Source: CALCLY01 sp900552775 (GTDB taxonomy: Bacteria; Bacillota; Clostridia; UMGS1883; UMGS1540). From it: a DNA stretch of 8,351 bases. Position numbers and translations under genes: made by a program. Position 1 is the stretch's first letter, and every line of letters starts with the position of its first letter. The stretch lies in contig CALCLY010000039.1 in the NCBI GenBank assembly GCA_937966555.1, positions 1-8,351 of the forward strand, written 5' to 3'. Positions 1-7,000 of this stretch are shown here, one piece after another. Below the pieces are notes generated by a model, which was given only the letters and a program-made list of their open reading frames with translations, did not search any database and was not told where the DNA came from.

Positions 1-1023
1 CTGCTGCCGCTCCACCACGAAGCGGCGGTAGAGCCCGTCAACAGCAACCAGCTCGCCATGGGTGCCCTGCTGAACGATCTCACCATGATCGACCACAACA
101 ATTTGGTCGGCATGGCGCACGATTTTCAGCCGGTGAGCAATCATGATGACCGTCTTATCGTGGGTCAATTCCGCAACGGCCTCCATCAGCTCCTTTTCAT
201 TTTCGGGGTCAACATTGGCAGTGGCCTCGCCCAGAATGACGATTGGCGCGTCCTTCAGCACGGCCCGGGCAATGGAGATGCGCTGCCGTTCGCCGCCGGA
301 GAGGTGTCCGCCGGATGCGCCGCATACGGTCTGATAGCCGTTCTCCAGCCCCATTATGAACTCGTGGCAGCCGCATTTCTTCGCGACGTCAATGACCTCC
401 GCATCGGTCGCACCCTTTCTGCCCATGCGGATGTTGTCTATAACCGAAAGGTCAAAAAGGTAATTATCCTGCGACACATAGGCGATGCGCTTCGTGCACT
501 CCGCCAGCGGAAGTGTACGGATGTCCACGCCGCCCAGCTTAATTGTGCCGTCCTTTACATCCCACAGGGAGGCAATAAGCCGGGCGATGGTGGACTTGCC
601 GCTGCCGGAGGAGCCTACAAGGGCATTGACCGTCCCCGGGGCAATGTGCAGATTGATTTCGTGCAGCACCTCCTTGTCGTGATAGGCAAAGCGGACATTT
701 TTTAGCTCGATGGCGTTGTCGGCCGGCAGCCTTTCCACCGTCCTTGGATGCTGCATATCCTCGCCGGACAGCACCTCCGCTATCTCGTCCACGATGGTCT
801 TGACCTGGGCGATGTCATCGGTGTAGGAAAAGGCGGTGATCAGCGGCTGCATAACGCCGAAGGACAGAACGATAACCGTCAGGAACGTCTCTGCCGACAG
901 AGTGCCATGCATATGAAGAACGCAGCCCACCGGCAAGATGCCGAGAAGTGTCGAAGGGAGTATCGCCATTCCGGCCACCTGTCCGAAGAGGCTGCCCCGC
1001 ATCCAGTCGATGAAGGCTGCTTG
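1..1023 (-). pseudogene. ABC exporter, permease/ATPase 3' fragment with Walker B Asp to Gly
   Basis: Minus-strand frame, open from the window edge to an in-frame TGA at 1026-1024. It encodes the end of a membrane domain (hydrophobic stretch around 840-1000, including GILPVG and a segment ending in AFSY) followed by a complete-looking nucleotide-binding domain. Visible motifs are Walker A GSSGSGKST (615-589), Q-loop YVSQDNYLFD, signature LSGGERQRI (about 303-277), D-loop ANVDPEN and H-loop IAHRL. This is the architecture of exporter-type half-transporters, which couple ATP hydrolysis to substrate export across the membrane; the substrate cannot be inferred. Two faults: the 5' half is missing, cut at about 1023 next to the recombinase, and Walker B reads IVILGEATANVD where the family has IVILDEA. 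The altered codon is GGC (231-229), one transition away from GAC. The 3' end runs off the window. High GC sets it apart from everything to its right. Confidence 0.85.
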
Positions 1024-1068
1024 TCAATGCGAATTGCACACTCCTTTACAAAAACATACCTTGACAAA
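1021..1068. other. Junction between ABC fragment and serine recombinase, with 7-bp inverted repeat
   Basis: Resemblance to the ABC transporter stops at about 1023 and resemblance to the serine recombinase begins at about 1068. The roughly 45 bp between match neither. They are bracketed by TTGTCAA (1021-1027) and TTGACAA (1061-1067), a perfect 7-bp inverted repeat. The length and loose dyad are compatible with a recombination or insertion scar. A chance repeat or an assembly joint is equally possible. Confidence 0.4.
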
Positions 1069-2651
1069 TCTCGTCTCAAAAGAAAATGCTGACACAAAAG
1101 GCAAAGGAATTAGGTTTATCAAATACCAAGTATTATGTTGATGACGGTTATACAGGCACGAACTTCAATAGACCTGCTTTTCAGGAGCTTCTTGACGATA
1201 TTGAAATGGGATATATCTCAGTTGTTATCGTCAGAGACCTTTCCCGATTAGGCAGAGATTATGTCTCGGTTGGTCATTACACAGACAACTATTTCCCTGA
1301 GCATAATGTAAGGTTTATCGCTGTTAATGATATGGTTGACAGTGATGAGGGTGAAAACGAAATCGCACCATTCAAGAATGTTATGAATGAAATGTATGCG
1401 AGAGATATCAGCCGTAAGGTAAGAAGTGCTCATCGTATTCGCGGAAATATGGGAGAACCGTTATCTCAACCGCCTTACGGGTATATGAAAGACCCACAGA
1501 ACAAAAAGAAGTGGATTATTGATACCGAATCTGCAGAAGTAGTCAAGAGTATCTTTGCAATGTGCATTGAGGGTAAAGGCAATGAAACTATTGCCCGTAT
1601 CTTACAGGAAAACAAAGTAATGATACCGATGACATATTGGCAGAGCAAAGGTCTTAACAAGGGCGGTAAAAAAACTCAGCCTGACTCTTATAAATGGTGT
1701 AAGACGACGGTACAGAAGATTCTTGCACAACAGGAATACTGCGGTGATGTTATCAACTTCAAGACTTACTCAAAAAACTTCAAGAATAAGAAAAGACTTC
1801 AGAATCCCGAAGAGAACTGGAAGATTTTCAAGAATGTTCACGAGCCGATAATTGACAGAGATACTTTTGAAACTGTTCAGAAGATGAAAGCCAAAGGTAA
1901 ACGCAGAGCGCCGAATCCCGAACATGCTGAAAAGAATATGTTCTGCGGATTATTATACTGTGTCGATTGCGGAAGTCCTTTATGGTTCAATGTCAATCAC
2001 CCGAATACTGATATCAAGTATTTTATGTGCTTCAACTACAAAGGTCGCAGAGGCACCTGTGAGGGTACACATTATGTCAGAGCTGATTCTTTGGAGCAGA
2101 TTGTGATGCTTGAGCTCAGAAGTCTTGCAAGCTTTCTCACTGAAGATGAAGAAGCGTTCGCAGATATTCTTGAAGCAAAGACAAACAAAAGCATACTCAA
2201 TCAGCAGAAGTTTCTTGAAAGCAGTATTGATAAAGCAACAGCAAGAACTAAGGAGGTTGCCGTGATGTATGAAAAACTCTTTGAAAAGCACATCAACGGT
2301 ATTGTTAACGAAGAAAGCTTTATGCAATTATCTCAGAGGTATGAAACAGAACGAGACGAGCTGAAACTAAAAATCAGGCAATACCAAGAAGAGCTTTCAG
2401 AGATAGAAAATCTTCGTACAAGCAAAGAACAATTCACATTGGCAGTCCGTAAGTTTATGCAGATGGAAACTCTTACACCTGCACTCCTGAATGAACTTAT
2501 TGAGAAAATCGAGGTTCACTCCATTGAGGGTAAAGGTAAGAACAGAACGCAGAAAATCATTATTCATTACCGCTTCATCGGGGTTATTGAAAATCCCATA
2601 AAAGAGAAAAACATAGTCCTCGAAGCAAGACAAGGAGTCGCCGTAGAATAA
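1068..2651 (+). pseudogene. Large serine recombinase, N-terminally truncated (catalytic Ser absent)
   Basis: The first ATG in frame is at 1086 (521 codons). The family-like frame begins slightly earlier, with ISSQKKM, a segment that normally lies about 25-30 residues inside these proteins; a TGA stop lies just upstream at 1062-1064. Numbering from the ATG: remainder of the resolvase catalytic domain with DDGYTGTNFNRP (residues 19-30) and the arginine motif DLSRLGRD (51-58); recombinase DNA-binding domain (about 120-270); zinc ribbon with Cys292, Cys295, Cys315 and Cys325; a charged, probably coiled-coil stretch (about 350-440); and a DUF4368-like end (IEKIEVHSIEGKGKN). Such enzymes excise and integrate Clostridia mobile elements through a serine nucleophile. 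That serine lies in the missing N-terminus (YxRxS motif), so the product should be inactive. No ribosome binding site is seen before the ATG. The 3' end is also abrupt, fused to an opposing integrase fragment at 2647-2651. Confidence 0.85.
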
Positions 2652-2805
2652 CAGTGGCTTTAATAAGAGGGTATAGCGGCTCGCCTTTCAGAGCGTCTAA
2701 CATAGTGATAATCTCGTCAGAGTTATACCACTCATACTCACGCCTTTCGAGCTTTGAAAGACGCACGAGCTCACAAGGATTTGTACTTATCAGCCTGTGT
2801 CGCAT
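2647..2805 (-). pseudogene. Tyrosine integrase fragment (core-binding/catalytic boundary)
   Basis: A minus-strand frame starting at 2805 carries LISTNPCELVRLSKLERR, then EWYNSDEIITMLDAL and PLYPLIKATVI. This is the stretch of phage/ICE-type tyrosine integrases at the end of the core-binding domain and the start of the catalytic domain. The family continues with YGLRRSE (first catalytic Arg), but here resemblance stops at 2647 and the frame runs into the antisense of the serine recombinase 3' end. A stop lies a few codons upstream of the ATG, so the N-terminal part is missing or frameshifted. It is a relic without catalytic residues. Confidence 0.7.
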
Positions 2806-2873
2806 ATCCGTTTTTTATTGCTTGCTTAACTATTTCTTGCTTTTTTCTTGCTTCTTGTTTTATCATATTCATG

Positions 2874-2940
2874 AGAAGTACTTCTTTCTTGGTTAATGTT
2901 GTTTTGCGATTTCATTATACCATATTTTGAAGCTACTTCT
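2874..2940 (-). promoter_or_regulatory. Extended -10 promoter flanked by two GAAG..CTTC palindromes
   Basis: Read on the minus strand, TGGTATAAT (TATAAT at 2919-2914) is an extended -10 element; no clear -35 box is visible. A perfect 12-bp palindrome AGAAGTACTTCT (2874-2885) lies on one side and a related GAAGCTACTTC (2929-2939) on the other, with centres about 54 bp apart. This arrangement suggests operators for a regulator, perhaps of the integrase whose remnant lies just downstream. Two very short minus-strand frames start here; one begins MNMIKQEARKKQ at 2872 and stops at 2771. Neither is recognisable. Confidence 0.35.
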
Positions 2941-2975
2941 CTTTTTTGGGGGTCACATCATTTTAACAAATACAT

Positions 2976-3047
2976 TCTGTATTTCGGTACTGGTATTACA
3001 TGATATTGACACTTCCACCTTGTGTGTTATAAACTACTTTCGTCCAT
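2976..3047 (-). pseudogene. tnpA: IS200-like transposase tnpA, N-terminal remnant
   Basis: The frame starts at ATG 3047-3045, eight bases after GGAGG, and reads MDESSL, stop, HTRWKCQYHVIPVPKYR. IS200-group Y1 transposases typically begin much like MDESSLSHT..W.C.YH..F.PKYR, so the family match is strong over this short stretch. The seventh codon is TAA (3029-3027), probably from TCA, and resemblance ends after KYR at about 2976. The catalytic HUH motif and tyrosine lie in the missing part. TnpA normally performs single-strand transposition; this remnant cannot. Confidence 0.65.
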
Positions 3048-3053
3048 TTATTC

Positions 3054-3110
3054 GTCCTCCTTTGATTCTTTACGGTTGATGTTGCTTCTTCCATTATATC
3101 AAAGGAGGAC
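3054..3110 (-). promoter_or_regulatory. RBS-sequestering inverted repeat with a -10 element in its loop (tnpA leader)
   Basis: GTCCTCCTTTGA (3054-3065) and TCAAAGGAGGAC (3099-3110) are perfect 12-bp inverted repeats, extended to 13 by the next T-A pair. On the minus strand the 3' arm contains the tnpA ribosome binding site AAAGGAGG. TATAAT lies directly after the 5' arm (3098-3093). A transcript begun from that -10 would lack most of the 5' arm and leave the site free, whereas read-through RNA from outside would fold and hide it. IS200 is known to limit TnpA synthesis with a leader hairpin; the promoter-in-loop logic here is inferred. Confidence 0.6.
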
Positions 3111-3130
3111 TTATTTTTTTTGAATGAACG

Positions 3131-3185
3131 CTTTCGATTTTTACTCTCCACAAGTAAAACTTGTGGTTGGGTATATAATCGAAAG
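3131..3185. repeat. Nested inverted repeats (probable IS left-end hairpin)
   Basis: The outer arms are CTTTCGATT (3131-3139) and AATCGAAAG (3177-3185). The inner arms are CCACAAG (3148-3154) and CTTGTGG (3160-3166) around a TAAAA loop. Both stems are perfect and share nearly the same centre, giving a long interrupted hairpin about 85 bp upstream of the tnpA remnant. Subterminal hairpins recognised by TnpA are the hallmark of IS200/IS605 ends. A bidirectional terminator is the alternative reading. Confidence 0.5.
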
Positions 3186-3209
3186 AAACACCAGTTTGTG
3201 TGTTTTTTT
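3186..3209 (+). terminator. Weak terminator-like hairpin with T-tract
   Basis: AAACAC (3186-3191) pairs with GTGTTT (3200-3205) around an 8-base loop, followed by further T residues to 3209. The stem is AT-rich, so this is a marginal intrinsic terminator on the plus strand. Confidence 0.25.
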
Positions 3210-3275
3210 CTCTTGCAAATTTTTTTATACATAAGTTAATATATAAGTGGAAAATATCGGAACAGGGGGGAGGCT

Positions 3276-3374
3276 ATTAAGAAAAAATCAAAAGTCGCTT
3301 TCGCTGTAATCTGTGTTGCTGTGTTTTTCACCGATAGTTTTCTTTACGCATATGCCTCAGGTCATGAAACCTAA
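3276..3374 (+). pseudogene. Signal-peptide start of a secreted protein, truncated, ATT in start position
   Basis: After a purine-rich AGGGGGGAGG (3264-3273) the frame reads ATT AAG AAA AAA TCA, giving (M)KKKSKVAFAVICVAVFF followed by TDSFLYAYASGHET and a stop at 3372-3374. The lysine-rich start, hydrophobic core and AYA-S cleavage-like site are a textbook Sec signal peptide. No ATG, GTG or TTG exists in this frame; ATT probably replaced ATG. The mature protein is lost, because from about 3350 the DNA is instead antisense to a tyrosine integrase motif (FHDLRH). What the protein was cannot be told. Confidence 0.5.
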
Positions 3375-3716
3375 TATGCGGAAGGTCGTACTTCTTCAAC
3401 AGTTTCCCAAACCTATGAGCAATGGATGGGTAATAAGTATCTCCGTTCGGTTTCTTAAAGATGTAGTCGTTTTCGGTATATGCATTGCTAAAGAAGTCTC
3501 CGTTATTGTTTTCCTCATCTTTGGCCAAATCAGTAGATTTCTGATTTCCGTAAACAGCGGGAACGCACGATAACTTGAATTAGTCTTTTTCAACAACTTT
3601 AGTTTCTACCGATACGGTGTGCGTATCAAAATAGAGTTTCCATTAAAATCAACACTTTGCCATTAAAGTCCGAGAACCTCACTGCGGTGCAAGCCATACA
3701 TAACGGTTGTTTTAAT
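3352..3716 (-). pseudogene. Tyrosine integrase catalytic-domain fragment, multiply frameshifted
   Basis: On the minus strand from 3716 the frames spell IKTTVMYGLHRSEVLGL, stop, WQSVDFNGNSILIR, then by frame change HTVSVETKVVEKD, TNSSYRAFPLFTEIRNLL, and finally LAKDEENNNGDFFSNAY, followed by a stretch ending LPHIRFHDLRH. These are consecutive blocks of a tyrosine recombinase catalytic domain: the first arginine motif (here HRSE instead of the usual RRSE) through to the HxLRH box. At least one nonsense codon (TAA in place of a probable Lys codon, about 3665) and three frame changes break it. It stops right after HDLRH at about 3352, so the final His/Trp and the nucleophilic Tyr are gone. IKTTVMYGL overlaps the point where the fragment at 2647 ends (IKATVI) but with different bases, so the two derive from different integrases. 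Confidence 0.75.
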
Positions 3717-3840
3717 AATAGTATTTTGCTGATTTATTTCAAATTTTTTATCTTATAGTCCATTTAAAAGCACTACAATAATTTTTTTTCTTTATTATTT
3801 TATATAAAATTTTTTGATATGATTTAGAAGAAAAAAGAAA
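3717..3840. other. AT-rich intergenic stretch, nothing recognised
   Basis: Very AT-rich DNA with T and A runs between the integrase relic and the tracrRNA terminator. I see no reading frame, repeat array or convincing promoter here. Confidence 0.5.
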
Positions 3841-3843
3841 TTT

Positions 3844-3878
3844 TACAAAAAAATAAGACCTACATAGCAGTAGGTCTT
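3844..3878 (-). terminator. Intrinsic terminator of the tracrRNA
   Basis: Perfect 9-bp stem: AAGACCTAC (3855-3863) and GTAGGTCTT (3870-3878), with a 6-base loop. Read on the minus strand it is followed by ATTTTTTTGT (3854-3845). This is a classical Rho-independent terminator and is also the last stem-loop of the tracrRNA. Confidence 0.85.
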
Positions 3879-3965
3879 GCTCACACACTGTGAGGCCGCA
3901 TAAACGGCGGGTTGAATAAATTTTTATTTGAACTTGTAGTGTAATCTCATAAGGTTTTTGAGATT
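3846..3965 (-). ncRNA. tracrRNA for the adjacent Cas9
   Basis: This is a predicted ~120-nt transcript, divergent from cas9. From its 5' end it has an anti-repeat region (about 3965-3926) that includes CACTACAAGTTCAAAT. The AAGT in that segment is placed like the bulge of the S. pyogenes anti-repeat, which implies a crRNA repeat starting near GTTTGAGAGTAGTG. Next come an AT-rich AATAA/TTATT segment (3925-3912), a GC stem GCCG/CGGC (3908-3895), a perfect CTCACA-GTG-TGTGAG hairpin (3894-3880) and the terminator stem (3878-3855). The 5' part can also fold on itself (TAATCTCA with TGAGATTA, arms 3966-3959 and 3949-3942). tracrRNA pairs with pre-crRNA repeats, permits RNase III processing and anchors the guide in Cas9. 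Promoter, order of stems and position beside cas9 agree; the missing array prevents direct confirmation of pairing. Confidence 0.85.
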
Positions 3966-3971
3966 AACTAA

Positions 3972-4000
3972 AGTATAAACTAAAAAAATATTTTTGTCAA
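3972..4000 (-). promoter_or_regulatory. tracrRNA promoter (TTGACA-17-TATACT)
   Basis: On the minus strand TTGACA (4000-3995) is separated by exactly 17 bases from TATACT (3977-3972), a near-consensus sigma-70/A promoter that would start RNA at about 3966-3964. The -35 box lies only 11 bases before the cas9 start codon, inside the cas9 leader, so RNA polymerase at this promoter and cas9 mRNA synthesis must compete or be coordinated. I see no equally good promoter for cas9 itself. Confidence 0.8.
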
Positions 4001-4011
4001 GAGGTAATATT

Positions 4012-7000
4012 ATGGAAAATTATTACTTAGGATTAGACTTAGGAACAGACTCAATTGGTTGGGCAGTAACAGATAAAAATTACAATATCCCTAAATTTAA
4101 AGGAAACTCTATGTGGGGTATTCGGCTCCTTGAGGGCGGAAATACTGCTGTTGAAAGAAGAGAATTTCGTAGCAGCAGACGAAGATTAGAAAGAAACAAA
4201 TACAGATTAAACTGCTTAGAAATGCTCTTTAATGAGGAAATTTCCAAGAAAGACATTGCATTTTTCCAAAGACTTAAGGATAGTGCACTCTATGATGGAG
4301 ATAAGAATGTTTCTGGCAAGTATTCTTTGTTCAATGATCCTGATTATACAGATAAAGATTATTATAAAAAATATCCAACTATTTATCATCTTAGAAAAGA
4401 GTTAATTGAAAGTGTTGAACCACATGATGTTCGTCTTGTGTTTTTAGCTTTGCATCATATCATCAAAAACAGAGGTCACTTTTTATTTGATAATGATGAT
4501 TTAGGTAAAAACGGAAATTTTGATTTCACAGCAATATTTACTGAACTAAACGAATATATTAAATCAAATTCAAACTATGAATCAGAGGGTTTTAGCTGTA
4601 ATGATTTAAAACCTGTTGAGGATATTATTAAAAATAGTTCTTTAACGTCAAGCAAGAAGAAGGAAGCTCTTATTAAAGAATTTGCCTTAAATAAAAAAGT
4701 AGATGTTTTTGAAGTAGCAATAGTAACACTTTTATCAGGAGCCACAGCTAAAGCTAAAGACCTATTTAATACAGACAAATACGATGATACCGAAGGTAAA
4801 AGCATATGTTTTAAGAGTGGATATGATGATAAGGCTACAACCTATGAAAGCGTTTTTGGTGAGAACTTTGAACTCATTGAAAAGTTAAAAGCTATATATG
4901 ATTGGGCAATTCTCGCTGATATTTTAAATGGAAAAGAATACATTTCTTACGCTAAAGTTGACACATATGAAAAGCATAAAAGAGATTTAAAGCTTTTGAA
5001 AGAATATGTTAAAGCTTATGTACCGGAAAAGTATAGTCATATCTTTAATGAAAACAGTGATAAGGTTTCAAACTATCTTTCATACTCTGGCTATTCATCA
5101 AAAAATCCTGTTATGAAAAAGTGTGATCAGGAAACATTTTGTGACTTTTTAAGAAAACAACTTCCAAAAGAGCTATTAGATGAAAAGTATGCACAGATGT
5201 ATAAAGAGATAGAAACATCTTCATTTATGCCCAAAGCTGTAACAAAGGATAATTCTGTTATTCCTATGCAGCTTAATAGGGCAGAGCTTGAAGCAATTTT
5301 AAGTAATGCAAAGAATTATTTGCCATTTTTAGCTGACAGGGACTCAAGTGGAAAAACTGTCAGCGAAAAAATAATAGACATATTTAAATACAGAATTCCT
5401 TATTATGTTGGTCCGCTTAACAAGCATAGTGAAAAAAGCTGGCTTGTGAGAACAGGTGAGAAAATCTATCCATGGAATTTTGAAAATGTTGTTGATGCAG
5501 ATAATAGTGCTGAGAAGTTTATTAATAATTTAACAAGCAAATGTACTTATTTACCTAAAGAAGATGTTATTCCAAAGAACTCGCTTCTTTATAGTGCATT
5601 TACCGTTCTTAACGAAATCAACAATATAAAAATTGACGGTGAAGAGATTTCTGTTGAGTTAAAGCAAGGGATCTATAAAGACCTGTTTGAAAAAAGCAAT
5701 AAAGTAAAAGTGTTTGATTTAAAAAAATATCTTGCATCAAATGGTTATATGAACATTGAAATAACAGGAATTGACACAACTATTAAAGGCAGTCTTAAAC
5801 CATTTATAGATCTTCAGAATATTGACCTTTCGTATAGTGATAAAGAAGAAATAATCAAATCTGTCACGATTTTTGGTGATGACAAAAAACTTCTTAAAAA
5901 CAGGCTTAAAAGATTATATGGAGATAGATTAACAGCGGATGATATTAAAAAAATATCAAAACTTAAGTACACAGGCTGGAGCCGTTTATCTGAAAAGTTT
6001 TTAACAGGCATTGAAGCAGTTTTGCCATCAACAGGTGAATATACAAATATCATTCATGCTTTATGGGAAACAAATGACAACTTAATGCAACTTCTCAGTT
6101 CCAATTATGACTTCAGGAAAAAGATTGATGAAGAGAATGGTGATAGCACTTTTACTTCTTTGAGGAAAGAAATTGACAATCTTTATGTTTCTCCAAAGAT
6201 TAAGCGCCCTATTTATCAGGCAATGCAAATTGTTGAAGAAATAGTTAAAATTCAAGGTCATGATCCGAAGAAGATATTTATTGAAGTCGCAAGGGATGAA
6301 GGCGAAAAAAAGAGAACTGTCTCAAGAAAGCAAAAATTAATAGAACTTTATAAATATTGCAAAAAGGATGAGCAGAAACTTTACGAACAGCTTTGTAATA
6401 CAGATGAAAATGATTTCAGAAGAGATGCCCTTTACCTTTATTACACACAGTTAGGTAAGTGTATGTACACAGGAAAACCTATTGAATTAAGCGAAATTTA
6501 CAACAATAATATTTATGATATTGACCATATTTTTCCACGGTCAAAAATCAAAGATGATAGTCTTAATAACAGAGTACTTGTTTTAAAAGCAGAAAATGCA
6601 AAAAAGGGCAATATTTATCCTATAAATAGCTCTATTAGAAACAATATGCTTCCTTTCTGGAAAACACTTTTTGACAAAGGCTTAATTTCAAAAGAGAAGT
6701 TTGAAAGACTTGTTAGAAATCAACCGCTTACAGATGAAGAACTTTCATCATTTGTATCAAGACAACTTGTTGAAACCCGCCAGTCTACTAAGGCAGTAGC
6801 GCAGCTTCTTAAAAAGCGTTATCATGATACAGCCGTTGAATATATCAAGGCAAGCCTTGTATCTGACTTCAGACAGGAAAATGACTTTGTCAAATCTCGT
6901 GATGTTAATGATTTTCATCATGCTAAAGATGCTTATCTAAATATTGTAGTTGGTAATGTTTATACTGTCAGATCTCATCTTGCGCACTTCATTGACAATG

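Larger units (their letters stand above)
2976..3185 (-). mobile_element. IS200/IS605-like insertion sequence remnant, left part
   Basis: Read on the minus strand, this segment holds the pieces expected of the left end of an IS200-group element in the right order: a nested hairpin (3185-3131), a leader whose inverted repeat masks the tnpA ribosome binding site (3110-3054), and the first ~25 codons of tnpA (3047-2976). The rest of tnpA and the right end are absent, so the element cannot move by itself. Its precise outer boundary cannot be set from the sequence. Confidence 0.6.

Noticed and set aside
58..705. Long plus-strand open frame of 215 codons
   Set aside because: It is antisense to the ABC ATPase, whose minus-strand frame carries Walker A, signature and H-loop motifs in order. 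High GC makes such long shadow frames common.
2771..2872. Minus-strand 33-codon frame beginning MNMIKQEARKKQ
   Set aside because: No good ribosome binding site, no recognised family, and it overlaps the integrase fragment; too short and lysine-biased in AT-rich DNA to call a gene.
2996..3232. Minus-strand frame of 78 codons through the IS remnant
   Set aside because: It runs across the hairpin leader and is in a different frame from the recognisable MDESSL/HTRWKCQYH tnpA start; no family resemblance.
3313..3573. Plus-strand frame of 86 codons
   Set aside because: Antisense to the integrase relic, whose minus-strand frames carry IRFHDLRH and other catalytic-domain blocks.
3994..4011. TTG at 3994 as the cas9 start
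   Set aside because: The GAGGT ribosome site at 4001-4005 lies after this TTG and six bases before ATG 4012, and Cas9 proteins usually begin shortly before the LGLDLGT motif.
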